64,000 bases of DNA from Parvibaculum sp039973015. Lineage in GTDB: Bacteria; Pseudomonadota; Alphaproteobacteria; Parvibaculales; Parvibaculaceae. Both the position numbers and the translations under genes were made by a program. Each line of letters begins with the position of its first letter. Position 1 is the first letter of the stretch. Where the stretch lies: NCBI RefSeq assembly GCF_039973015.1, contig NZ_JBDWLT010000010.1, positions 558,001 through 622,000 of the forward strand, written 5' to 3'. Under the pieces are notes generated by a model. It made no database searches and had not been told where the DNA came from. It saw only the letters and a program-made list of their open reading frames with translations. Positions 36,795 through 44,908 of this stretch are shown here, in pieces.

Positions 36795-37396
36795 GTTGAA
36801 ACCCCGACGCCCGGCATCAGCAGCATGCCCAGTATCTGGTCGACGGAAAGGCTCAGCACCACTTCGAAAACGATGATGGCGAATGCCGGCCCCGCCTGTG
36901 CGCCCAGCACGTCGCGCGTGATCTGCCAGCGATACCAGGCGAGCAGCCCCATGACCGGCATGGCGAGCATGAAGCCCGTCGTGGCGGAGTAGATGCCCAG
37001 CGCATGCGGAATGAGCGGCAGTGCGAAGGCGATGGTCGTGAACAGCGTGCCCCAGTTATAGGTGATGAGATAGGGCGTGAAATAGGCCTCGAGCTTCAGC
37101 ATGCGCGAGACGCGCGCCATCGCCGCGAGAAAGAGCGCCCAATAGATGATGGTGCTCGCAAGTTCCGTGGTGATGAAGAGCCCGTAGGAAACGTCCTCGC
37201 CGATATCGAAAGCCTCGCGCGCGAAGCGCCAGGAAAGCGTCGATGTGAAGAAGATGACAGGCAGCGCAAGGAGCAGCGCCCCGAAGCTGCGCATCGCGCC
37301 CGCCGCGCTCAGGTCGAAGCAATCCTTCGCCTGCGCATCGCGCATGGTGATGCGCCACGCACCGGTCAGCCCGTTTGTGATGTCCGCGATGTTCAA
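36791..37396 (-). CDS. Uncharacterised membrane protein between dapE and murI
   Basis: 201 residues, about five hydrophobic segments (near 38-55, 77-95, 110-127, 130-150 and 175-195). No family recognised with confidence; the layout recalls small YIP1-like proteins. Coupled by four-base overlaps to dapE upstream and murI downstream, so it belongs to the dapD-dapE-murI cell-wall precursor operon and may have an envelope role. Confidence 0.7.
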   Translation of the reverse strand: MNIADITNGLTGAWRITMRDAQAKDCFDLSAAGAMRSFGALLLALPVIFFTSTLSWRFAREAFDIGEDVSYGLFITTELASTIIYWALFLAAMARVSRMLKLEAYFTPYLITYNWGTLFTTIAFALPLIPHALGIYSATTGFMLAMPVMGLLAWYRWQITRDVLGAQAGPAFAIIVFEVVLSLSVDQILGMLLMPGVGVST

Positions 37397-38583
37397 GATA
37401 TCCGTCCAGCGAAATAGCCGCTCAGAATGGCTTCATATATGTCGGCAAGCTTGCCGAAGTCATCGGCGGGCACCTGTTCGTCCACCTTGTGCATGGTGGC
37501 ATTCCTGAAGCCGAATTCGACCACCGGCGCATAGGCGCGGATGAAGCGCGCATCCGAGGTGCCGCCCGTGGTGGAGAGGTCGGGCGTGATCCCCGTCACC
37601 TTTTCGATGGCATCGGCGATCAGTGCAGAGAAATCGCCCGGCTGGGTGATGAAGCTCTCGCCCGAAATCTTCGTCTCGAATGTATAGCGCCCGCCCATCT
37701 CCTGGCTGACCTGGTCGAAGACGCTGCGCATCCATCGGTCGAGGCTCGCGCCCGAATGTTCGTCGTTGAAGCGAATGTTCATCACCGCCCGCGCCGTGCC
37801 GGGAATGACATTGGTCGCGGTATTGCCCGTGTCGATGGTCGTCACTTCAAAATTCGACGGCTGAAAATGATCGTTGCCCTTGTCGAGTTCATGGGCGTTC
37901 AGGCGCCGCAGCATTTCCATCAGACGGGGCAGCGGATTGTCGGCCTGATACGGATAGGCGACGTGGCCCTGCGTGCCGTAAACGGTCAGCCAGCCATTGA
38001 TGCTGCCGCGCCGCCCGATCTTCACCATGTCGCCGAGCCTGTCGGCGCTGGTCGGCTCGCCGACAAGGCAATGGTCGAATGTCTCGCCGCGCGCCTTCAG
38101 CGCCTGCAGCATCTTGACCGTGCCATTGACGCTCGGCCCTTCCTCGTCGCCGGTGATGAGCAGGCTGATCGAGCCATCGCCGAGCTTGCCGTCCTGCACC
38201 AGCCGCGACGCGGCGGCGACGAAGCTCGCAATCGAGCCCTTCATGTCGGCGGCCCCGCGGCCGACCAGCATGCCGTCCCTGATATCGCCGGCGAAAGGAT
38301 CGGCGGTCCATGCCTCGGCATCGCCCACCGGCACGACATCCGTGTGTCCGGCAAAGCAGAAATGGGGGCTTCCCGTCCCGAGCCGCGCATAGAGATTGTC
38401 GACATCGGGCGTGCCCTCCGCCGAAAAGCGCATCCGCTCGCAGGTGAAGCCGAGCGGCTTCAGCCATTTTTCGAGCACGGAAAGCGCGCCCGCATCCTCC
38501 GGCGTCACGCTTGGACAGCGGATGAGTTCCTTGGCGATCTCGAGCGGATCGTAGGGCGAGGCGGGTGTGGCGGGCGCGTTCAT
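37393..38583 (-). CDS. dapE: Succinyl-diaminopimelate desuccinylase DapE
   Basis: Zinc hydrolase of the succinylase branch of lysine/meso-diaminopimelate synthesis. Start at 38583 (MNAPATPASPYD). Metal ligands are visible in FAGHTDVVPVGD, LLITGDEEGPSVNGT and the late NATMHKVDE; the substrate-binding GTSDARF motif is present. 396 residues fits DapE. An upstream Met at 38619 lies in a tandem repeat region and is unlikely. Confidence 0.93.
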   Translation of the reverse strand: MNAPATPASPYDPLEIAKELIRCPSVTPEDAGALSVLEKWLKPLGFTCERMRFSAEGTPDVDNLYARLGTGSPHFCFAGHTDVVPVGDAEAWTADPFAGDIRDGMLVGRGAADMKGSIASFVAAASRLVQDGKLGDGSISLLITGDEEGPSVNGTVKMLQALKARGETFDHCLVGEPTSADRLGDMVKIGRRGSINGWLTVYGTQGHVAYPYQADNPLPRLMEMLRRLNAHELDKGNDHFQPSNFEVTTIDTGNTATNVIPGTARAVMNIRFNDEHSGASLDRWMRSVFDQVSQEMGGRYTFETKISGESFITQPGDFSALIADAIEKVTGITPDLSTTGGTSDARFIRAYAPVVEFGFRNATMHKVDEQVPADDFGKLADIYEAILSGYFAGRIS

Positions 38584-38611
38584 GGGCAACTTGGTACCCC
38601 GCGCCCCCAAT

Positions 38612-38650
38612 GCCGTCAAATGGGGCCGTCAAATGGGGCCGTCAAATGCG
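38612..38650. repeat. Three tandem copies of a 13-bp unit
   Basis: GCCGTCAAATGGG at 38612 and 38625 and GCCGTCAAATGCG at 38638, a single mismatch. It lies between the dapD stop and the dapE start. Confidence 0.95.
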
Positions 38651-38659
38651 ACCGGAAAA

Positions 38660-39517
38660 TTAAGTCCGCAGCAGCTCGTTGATCGAGGTCTTGGAGCGGG
38701 TCTGTGCATCGACCGTCTTCACGATCACGGCGCAATAGAGGCTCGGGGCGGGTGAGCCGTCCGGGCTTGCCTTGCCGGGCAGCGCGCCGGGCACGACGAC
38801 CGCGTAGGGCGGCACCTTGCCGATATGCACTTCGCCCGTCGCCCGGTCGATGATCTTGGTCGAGGCGCCGAGATAGACGCCCATCGAGAGCACCGCGCCC
38901 TCGCCCACGATCACGCCTTCGGCGACTTCCGAGCGCGCGCCGATGAAGCAGTTATCCTCGATGATGACGGGGCCCGCCTGCAGCGGCTCCAGCACGCCGC
39001 CAATGCCCGCGCCGCCCGAAATATGCACATTCTTGCCGATCTGCGCGCAGGAGCCCACCGTCGCCCAGGTGTCGACCATCGTGCCTTCGTCCACATAGGC
39101 GCCGAGGTTCACGAAGGAGGGCATCAGCACGACATTCGGCGCGATATAGGCCGAGCGGCGCACGATGCAGTTCGGCACCGCGCGGAAGCCCGCCGAGCGG
39201 AATTCAGCCTCGCCCCAGCCGTCGAACTTCGAGGGCACCTTGTCCCACCAGTTTGTGTCCTTGCCGGGCCCGCCCGCGATGGTCGTCATGTCGTTCAGGC
39301 GGAAGGAGAGCAGCACGGCCATTTTCAGCCACTGATGCACTTCCCACTCGCCCCCCATGTCTTTCGGGAGCTTCTCGGCGACCCGCGCCTTGCCGCTGTC
39401 CAGCGCGTTCAGCGCCTCGTTGACGGCGTCGCGAACCTCGCCCTTCGTCTGGGCGTTGATCTGATCGCGGTTTTCGAAGGCCTGTTCGATGACGGGCTTG
39501 AGGTCGGCAAGGCTCAT
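38660..39517 (-). CDS. dapD: Tetrahydrodipicolinate N-succinyltransferase DapD
   Basis: Adds succinate to tetrahydrodipicolinate, the step that starts the branch continued by DapE. 285 residues with an N-terminal helical domain (about 1-90) and a left-handed beta-helix of hexapeptide repeats (about 110-250; VVLMPSFVNLGAYVDEGTMV, IGKNVHISGGAGIGGVLEPL). A normal length and intact active-site regions. Confidence 0.95.
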   Translation of the reverse strand: MSLADLKPVIEQAFENRDQINAQTKGEVRDAVNEALNALDSGKARVAEKLPKDMGGEWEVHQWLKMAVLLSFRLNDMTTIAGGPGKDTNWWDKVPSKFDGWGEAEFRSAGFRAVPNCIVRRSAYIAPNVVLMPSFVNLGAYVDEGTMVDTWATVGSCAQIGKNVHISGGAGIGGVLEPLQAGPVIIEDNCFIGARSEVAEGVIVGEGAVLSMGVYLGASTKIIDRATGEVHIGKVPPYAVVVPGALPGKASPDGSPAPSLYCAVIVKTVDAQTRSKTSINELLRT

Positions 39518-39609
39518 GGGGTTCGCTCTCTCGGCTTGTTTTGCCGGGGCAAGATAGCCGGGGGGGCACCCCTGTCAACCAAGGCCGGAAGCGAGCGCCC
39601 GGGGACTCT

Positions 39610-39667
39610 CACCTCCCCCTTGCGGGGAGGTCGAAAATTCGCGGAACGTGGATTTTCGGGTGGGGGG
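39610..39667 (+). repeat. AATTTTCG-family repeat copy, downstream of tipF-like gene
   Basis: CACCTCCCC, CTTGC, GGGGAGGTCGAAAATTCG, GGAACGTG, GATTTTCGGGTGGGGGG. Nearly identical to the copy at 41237. Confidence 0.9.
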
Positions 39668-39717
39668 TAAACCACGCACCAATGATGGAGGGATTTTTCG
39701 GAGCAGCGCCCCCCCAC

Positions 39718-39772
39718 CCGGATCGCCCTATTCAGATCAAGAGGGCGATCCGGCCTCCCCGCGAGGGGGAGG
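39718..39772. repeat. Composite inverted repeat following the 39610 element
   Basis: CCGGATCGCCC (39718-39728) with GGGCGATCCGG (39743-39753), a 14-base loop, directly followed by the hairpin CCTCCCC-GCGAG-GGGGAGG (39754-39772), an inverted copy of the repeat's outer hairpin. It may be the degraded partner of the 39610 element. Confidence 0.75.
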
Positions 39773-39809
39773 CAAAAGAAGGAAGCGAGGCCGGTTTTGC
39801 CCGGGAACG

Positions 39810-41120
39810 TCAATCCGCCGCGAGCGGCATTTCCGGCGCCTTCTGGGCGCTGGCGGGCTCCTCGGCCAGCACGCTTTCGCGCACCGGGCGCGGCTCGCCG
39901 AAGAGATAGCCCTGGCCGAGTTCGACATCATAGTCGAGCACGTCAACCACCTCGCGCTCATTCTCGACCTTGTCGACAATGAGCTGGATGCCGTTGCGCT
40001 TGAGCAGTTCCTTCAGGTCGGCGGCGTGAATGTCGCCCGCCATATGCGTGCCCTCAAGCATGGTCGCAGCCGAAACCTTGATGAAGCGGAAATTGCGGTC
40101 GTGCAGCGTTGCCGCGTCGAAACGCAGGTTGGTCACCTGATCCATCGAGAAGCGGAAGCCGAGTTCGGCCAGCGCTTCCAGGCTCGCGCGTTCCACAGGG
40201 CCTGCGCCGTTCACCGTCATCTGGCTGAACTCGAAAATGAGGTGCTGCGCGAGATCCGTATTGTGCTGCATGTAGTCGATGAACTGCGGGAAGAAATCCT
40301 CGTCCAGCAGCGAGAAGGCGGAGATGTTGCAGAAGACGCCGGCCTTGCTGTTGCGCTGCGCGAGCTTGCGCACCACCTGGATGCAGCGGAAAAGCAGAAT
40401 ATTGTCGACGGTGGGCATCATGCCCGCGGGCTCGGCCACGCGCATATAGTCGCGCGGCATGATGAGCTCGCCCTTGTCGGTGCGCAGGCGCGACAGGCCC
40501 TCATAATAAAGGGTCTTGCGCTGCGGCAGGCTCACCACCGGCTGGAGGTAGAGATCGACGCGGTTCGTTTCGAGCGAACGGCGGATCGTGTCCAGCAGTT
40601 CAGAATCGTCCATGTCCTCAAGCCGCTTTTCCGGCTTGGGCGGCGGCACATCGCTGTCGGCGAGCGCCTGTGTGCTCTCCGTCTGCGCTTCCGGCGCAGG
40701 TCCTTCCGCCGCGGCGGGCGCGGCAATCGCGTTCGAGAATTCGCGCGTTTCGGCGAGCCGCTTCACGAGGCTTTCGACCACGCGGATTTCCGAGAAGATG
40801 CGTTCCATGCGCTCGGTCGTCTCGCGCTCGAAGCGTTCTTCCAGCTCGACGATCTTGTCGGCGGCATCGTCGAGATCGCGCGAAAGCCCGGCCGCGAGGC
40901 TCGTCAGTTCCTGCAATTCCTTGCGCACGGCCTTGCGTTCGACACTGCGCGAAATCGCGGCATGGGCTTCCGCACCGAGCAGCGCGGCAATGAGCCCGCC
41001 AAGCGCGGCAAGTTTCGGGTCGAAGCCGAAGAAATGGATGAGACCATAGGCAAGCCCGATCGACGGCACCGCATAGAGCATGGTGGCGGCAAGATGCTTG
41101 AGCGGCAAAGGCATCGGCAT
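39810..41120 (-). CDS. tipF: TipF-like protein with degenerate EAL domain
   Basis: Resembles TipF, the cyclic di-GMP-binding flagellar positioning factor of Caulobacter. Start 41120 is preceded by GGGGGA. 436 residues: two membrane helices (about 8-50), a coiled-coil with many Glu/Arg (about 60-130), a Pro/Ala/Glu linker, and an EAL-type domain (about 195-430). The signature reads EGL instead of EAL, and the usual DDFG is replaced by MDQV. NIS, FIK and GQGYLFGEPRP are kept. It probably binds rather than degrades cyclic di-GMP. No flagellar genes are nearby. Confidence 0.75.
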   Translation of the reverse strand: MPMPLPLKHLAATMLYAVPSIGLAYGLIHFFGFDPKLAALGGLIAALLGAEAHAAISRSVERKAVRKELQELTSLAAGLSRDLDDAADKIVELEERFERETTERMERIFSEIRVVESLVKRLAETREFSNAIAAPAAAEGPAPEAQTESTQALADSDVPPPKPEKRLEDMDDSELLDTIRRSLETNRVDLYLQPVVSLPQRKTLYYEGLSRLRTDKGELIMPRDYMRVAEPAGMMPTVDNILLFRCIQVVRKLAQRNSKAGVFCNISAFSLLDEDFFPQFIDYMQHNTDLAQHLIFEFSQMTVNGAGPVERASLEALAELGFRFSMDQVTNLRFDAATLHDRNFRFIKVSAATMLEGTHMAGDIHAADLKELLKRNGIQLIVDKVENEREVVDVLDYDVELGQGYLFGEPRPVRESVLAEEPASAQKAPEMPLAAD

Positions 41121-41236
41121 GGCGCGGTATCCCCCGGAATCTCGCAGGCCCCCCAAAACGAGATACGGCCCACCGGAAATTCATCTGTTCTTCACCGTAA
41201 GGCGAGGCTCTTGAAAAACCGTTAACTATGTAAACC

Positions 41237-41295
41237 CTCACCTCCCCCTTGCGGGGAGGTCGAAAATTCGCGGAACGCGTATTTTCGGGTGGGGG
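41237..41295 (+). repeat. AATTTTCG-family repeat copy
   Basis: Same hairpin-plus-AATTTTCG plan as 39610, about 95% identical by eye over 58 bases. Lies between the tipF-like gene start and the end of the secernin-like gene. Confidence 0.9.
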
Positions 41296-41296
41296 C

Positions 41297-42661
41297 CTAC
41301 TCCCTCATCCGCGCCTGCCGGGCGAGGCTTCCCCAATGCGCCGTCATGGGGCCGGAGGGGAGATATGCCGGGTTTTCGGCGATTTTCCTCACTTTTTCAT
41401 ACCAGCGGGTTTCGGCGGCGTCCGCCTCCCGCCAGATCTCGCGCGACAACGCGCCTGCCTCCGCCGCGCTCCCGCCCCGCCGGAGAAAGGCCTCGACCCG
41501 TTCGATGAAGCCCGCTTCCAGCCGGTCGCGCTCGGGCCCATAGGCCGCCATCCGTTCGGGATAGTTGCGCAGCACCGCCCGGTGCAGCCGCTCGTGCCGC
41601 CACCAGCGCGTACGCACATCATATGTGTCGTCCGGCGCGGGGCCGAAATCGGGCAGCCTCGCCTCCGCGAAGCCCGGCCCGAAAAAGACAGGCTTGAAGA
41701 TGCCGGTATCGGGCGCCGCAGTGCCGGTCAGCCAGTGCACGCCGCGCCCGTTTCCGATCTCCCCGACCCATGAGGCGGTCGTCTGGCCGAAGCGGCGGAC
41801 CGGCCCATAGGTCGCATGCGCCGAGACCGCCCCGCCCAGAATGCCGTCCGGCCGCCAGTCCGCCCGCCGCGCCGCCTGCGCGCCGTGGTCACGGAGGAAG
41901 CGCATCATGTCGGCAGGCGTGAGCCCGCCTCGCCGTGCCGCCAGCAGCGCGCTTGTCCGGCACCAGCGCTGATGCCCGCTGGCAAGTGCCGAGCGCTTCC
42001 GGTTCGCGAAGGCCCCCGCGAAGTCGAGCGCCTCGCCCGCCTCCATCAGCCCGTGATCGAGCGCCAGCGCCTCGGCGCCCTGGCTTGCCCGCTCGAAATT
42101 GCGGCCGATCGTATAGGCGTTCGAGATGCTGCGTCTGGCGGCGACCCGCTCCACCGCCCATTCGCGCCCCACCGTTTCGAGTACGAAGGCGTCTCGCGCA
42201 TCCGCGATGATGAAGGCATTGTGATATTCGAAGCGGCCTTTATGGGCGCAGTTGCCGCCTTGTCCGTGTTGTTCCAGCAGCGAGGTGATGACATCGAGCG
42301 CCTCTTCCGCGCTCGCGCCGCGTTCGAGCCCGAGGCGCAACAGGTCCATGCCGATGAGCGACGGCGTGGGTGAGGGCGCGATCTTCGCATGTACCGCCTC
42401 ATTGCCGATCACGACGCCATGTTCGTTCGTCCCCATCTCCGCGCCCCACATCCAGAAGGGCCGCGACAGCAGCACGGCATGGGTGCGCCGGGCCTGAGCG
42501 ATCTCGATATAGGTGCAGCGGAGCCGCGCGCCCGCCTCATGTGCCGCCGCCGGGACGAACAGCGGATATTGCGCCTCGTTCGCCTCGCGGTCGGAGTTCT
42601 TGGCGAAGAGCATGGCCCCTGCCGCCGTCGTCTCTCCCCGCGCCACCAGCGTATCGCACAT
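41297..42661 (-). CDS. Secernin-like C69/U34 family hydrolase
   Basis: N-terminal-nucleophile hydrolase of the dipeptidase/secernin superfamily. Cys2 in MCDTLVA would be the nucleophile after removal of Met1. Conserved features: FAKNSDREANEAQY, MWGAEMGTNEHGVVIGNEAV and LLEQHGQGGNC. 454 residues without a signal peptide. Substrate unknown; related proteins are dipeptidases or of unknown role. The stop directly abuts a repeat element. Confidence 0.8.
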   Translation of the reverse strand: MCDTLVARGETTAAGAMLFAKNSDREANEAQYPLFVPAAAHEAGARLRCTYIEIAQARRTHAVLLSRPFWMWGAEMGTNEHGVVIGNEAVHAKIAPSPTPSLIGMDLLRLGLERGASAEEALDVITSLLEQHGQGGNCAHKGRFEYHNAFIIADARDAFVLETVGREWAVERVAARRSISNAYTIGRNFERASQGAEALALDHGLMEAGEALDFAGAFANRKRSALASGHQRWCRTSALLAARRGGLTPADMMRFLRDHGAQAARRADWRPDGILGGAVSAHATYGPVRRFGQTTASWVGEIGNGRGVHWLTGTAAPDTGIFKPVFFGPGFAEARLPDFGPAPDDTYDVRTRWWRHERLHRAVLRNYPERMAAYGPERDRLEAGFIERVEAFLRRGGSAAEAGALSREIWREADAAETRWYEKVRKIAENPAYLPSGPMTAHWGSLARQARMRE

Positions 42662-42748
42662 GGATTCGCCCCTTTTGGTCCCGTTCTCTCGCTGTCAGTC
42701 TTGTCCATGTTATAATGAGCGCCGGTGATGAGCGAGGAGACCGAGATC

Positions 42749-43237
42749 ATGGCGAGCGACGTGACGGCCTTTGAATTCGAATTCCGCACCATTCAGGGCG
42801 AGGCGCTGCCGCTCTCGCGCTTCGAGGGAAAGCCTGTCCTCATCGTCAATACGGCGAGCCAGTGCGGCTTCACGCCCCAGTATCGCGAGCTTCAGGGCCT
42901 CTGGGAGAGATACCGCCAGCGCGGGCTTGCCGTCATCGGCGTACCGTCGAACGATTTCGGCGCGCAGGAGCCCGGCACCGAAGAAGAGATCGCCACCTTC
43001 TGCGAGGTGAATTATTCCGTCACCTTCCCAATGACCGCAAAGCAGCAGGTCGTGGGAGGCGAGGCGCATCCCTTCTATCTCTGGGTGAGCGAAGTTGCGG
43101 GCGAGGATGCGCGACCCCGCTGGAACTTCCACAAATATCTGATCGGCCCGGACGGCGCCCTCGTGAACATCTATCCGAGCAAGGTGAGCCCGCTCGACAA
43201 GGCGCTGGTCGACGAGATCGAAAGACTGCTCGGGTGA
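42749..43237 (+). CDS. Glutathione peroxidase family protein
   Basis: Thiol peroxidase of the GPx family, 162 residues. ATG 42749 has GAGGAG 9 bases upstream; frames starting at GTG 42725 or ATG 42728 are longer but have no such site. The active-site cysteine is in NTASQCGFTPQY and the Trp/Asn of the tetrad in PRWNFHKYLI. The loop that usually reads GFPCNQFG is GVPSNDFG, so the resolving Cys and the Gln are both replaced; this variant is seen in other alphaproteobacterial members. The stop overlaps the next GTG by four bases. Confidence 0.88.
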   Translation: MASDVTAFEFEFRTIQGEALPLSRFEGKPVLIVNTASQCGFTPQYRELQGLWERYRQRGLAVIGVPSNDFGAQEPGTEEEIATFCEVNYSVTFPMTAKQQVVGGEAHPFYLWVSEVAGEDARPRWNFHKYLIGPDGALVNIYPSKVSPLDKALVDEIERLLG

Positions 43238-43734
43238 GCGGCTACGGCCCCATCGCCATCGAACTCTCGCGCTACAATCAGTGGCAGAACGAAAAACTTT
43301 ACAAGCTGCTCGCCCTGCTTCCCCGCGAGGGGCTGACGCGTGATCGCGGCATGTTCTTCGGCGACATGCTGGCGACGCTCGATCACATCCTCATGGTCGA
43401 CACGCATCTCTTCGGCTACATCCAGGGCATCGCGCCGCCGCCCTTCGATCCGAAGCGCCGCATCGAAACCGAGTTCGAAAATCTCCGCGCCGCGCGCATC
43501 GGTCTTGATGCACGGCTGCGCCTGTCTTGCGAAAGCGCGGAGGGAAGCTGGTTCGACGAAGCGATCGAAATGCCGTCCGGCCGCCGTCTGCCGCGCAGAT
43601 TCTGGTGGGCGCAGCTTTTCAACCATGCGACCCATCATCGCTCGCAGGTGACCTCCGAGCTCACCCATATGGGCCTCGACTACGGCAGCACCGACCTGCC
43701 CTATAACCCGCTGACGCAGTTCCCCGCGCCTTAG
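43234..43734 (+). CDS. DinB family metal-binding four-helix protein
   Basis: 166 residues from GTG 43234 (GTGA overlap with the peroxidase gene). The DinB/YfiT four-helix fold is suggested by DMLATLDHILMVDTHLFGYI (first metal His) and QLFNHATHHRSQVTSEL (two more His). Opening YNQWQNEKLYKLLALL is typical. These proteins are thiol-dependent transferases or isomerases, so a link with the preceding peroxidase in thiol metabolism is plausible. A longer open frame from 42862 is not coding. Confidence 0.85.
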   Translation: MSGYGPIAIELSRYNQWQNEKLYKLLALLPREGLTRDRGMFFGDMLATLDHILMVDTHLFGYIQGIAPPPFDPKRRIETEFENLRAARIGLDARLRLSCESAEGSWFDEAIEMPSGRRLPRRFWWAQLFNHATHHRSQVTSELTHMGLDYGSTDLPYNPLTQFPAP

Positions 43735-43768
43735 GGGTTGGGTTCGCGATCGAAGCAATGCCTCTCTT

Positions 43769-43917
43769 CCCACCCGCCCCTGGGGGCGGGTCGACAAAAT
43801 TCGAGCGGCAGCGAGAATTTTTCGGGGCGGGGGACGCGGAAGCGAAACCTTCCCCGCCCCGAAATTTGTTTTGCTGGCGCTTCACAAATTTCGACCCTCC
43901 CCGAAGGGGAGGGTGGG
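43769..43917. repeat. Paired inverted AATTTTCG-family repeats
   Basis: Left copy 43769-43832 (CCCACCCGCCCC..GGGGCGGGTCG.., then AATTTTTCGGGGCGGGG) and right inverted copy 43852-43917 (CCCCGCCCCGAAATTTG.. to ..GGGGAGGGTGGG) with about 20 bases between them. The same composite design as 14817-14988. Confidence 0.85.
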
Positions 43918-43932
43918 AGGATATGCCTCCTC

Positions 43933-43967
43933 AAAACCGAAAAGGCCCGGCGCTTCCACCGGGCCTT
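43933..43967 (-). terminator. Terminator of the OmpA lipoprotein gene
   Basis: Stem AGGCCCGG/CCGGGCCT (about 43943-43950 with 43959-43966), then TTTTCGGTTTTG on the minus strand; 24 bases beyond the stop codon. Confidence 0.82.
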
Positions 43968-43990
43968 CCGTATCGGGATGAAAGCTGAAA

Positions 43991-44665
43991 TCAGCTCGTC
44001 GTCAGCGGCGACAGGCGGATTTCCACGCGGCGGTTCTGCTCGCGGCCGGCTGCCGTGTCGTTGGTCGCGATGGGCTGGCTCTCGCCCGCGCCGACAATGT
44101 AGAAGCGGCGCGAGTCCAGGCCCTGGCCGATCAGATAGCTCGAAACGCTCTGCGCGCGCTTCTGCGACAGTTCGAGATTATACTGGTCCGAACCCGTCGA
44201 ATCCGTGTGGCCCGTCACGTCGATCAGCGTCTGGTTATATTCCTCCAGCACGATCGCGACCGAGTTCAGCACGTCGTAAAAACGTGCATTGATGTCGGAG
44301 GAGTCGGTGGCGAAGGTGACATTGCCCGGCATGTTGAGAATGATGTCGTTGCCGACACGCGTCACGCTGACGCCCGACGAACGCAGCCTCTGCGCCAGTT
44401 CGGCTTCCTGCTTGTCCATGTAATAGCCGATGCCGCCGCCCGCGAGCGCGCCCACGCCTGCGGCGATCATCGCGCGCTGCCGCCGGTCGGTCGAGTCGCC
44501 GCCGCCGATCAGCGCACCGCCAAGGGCACCGATCAGGGCGCCGCCAAGCGCGCCATAGGTGGCCTTGCTGGTTTTCTGCTCCCCGGTATAGGCGTCCTGC
44601 GTCTGGCATGCCGCAAGCCCGAAGCTCGCGCAAATCGCCAGCACCGCAAATTTCTTCATCAGCAT
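43991..44665 (-). CDS. OmpA family outer-membrane lipoprotein, YiaD-like
   Basis: 224 residues. Lipoprotein signal MLMKKFAVLAICASFGLAAC with the lipid Cys at 20, a glycine-zipper segment (GALGGALIGALGGALIGGG, about 40-58), and an OmpA-type peptidoglycan-binding domain (about 115-220) with DVTGHTDSTGSDQYNLELSQ and REQNRRVEIRL. It anchors the outer membrane to the cell wall. ATG 44665 follows GGAG; ATG 44659 is also possible. Confidence 0.92.
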   Translation of the reverse strand: MLMKKFAVLAICASFGLAACQTQDAYTGEQKTSKATYGALGGALIGALGGALIGGGDSTDRRQRAMIAAGVGALAGGGIGYYMDKQEAELAQRLRSSGVSVTRVGNDIILNMPGNVTFATDSSDINARFYDVLNSVAIVLEEYNQTLIDVTGHTDSTGSDQYNLELSQKRAQSVSSYLIGQGLDSRRFYIVGAGESQPIATNDTAAGREQNRRVEIRLSPLTTS

Positions 44666-44849
44666 TTTATTCTCCGCTTGATGTTGCCCGGGAGTTGAAA
44701 ACGCAGACGGGGCCGAGAGAGTTCCCGTCTGTGGTTTCAGCGCCCGATGGTGTAAGAAGACCCCATACCCCGCTGGTCCATGCCCAGCCTATCAAAGGCA
44801 GCGCCCGGCGAGAACAGATTTGACGGCGGAAAACGCGCAATTCGGCCAG

Positions 44850-44891
44850 TAAGGCCGAAATGATAAGGCCGAAATGATAAGGCCGAAATGA
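44850..44891. repeat. Three perfect tandem copies of a 14-bp unit
   Basis: TAAGGCCGAAATGA repeated at 44850, 44864 and 44878, in the leader of the downstream dehydrogenase gene; each copy contains an ATG. Confidence 0.95.
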
Positions 44892-44908
44892 AAAGAGGGA
44901 GGTGCGTC

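Noticed and set aside
39648..41225. 525-codon forward frame opposite the tipF-like gene
   Set aside because: High-GC shadow; the minus-strand protein has clear domains.
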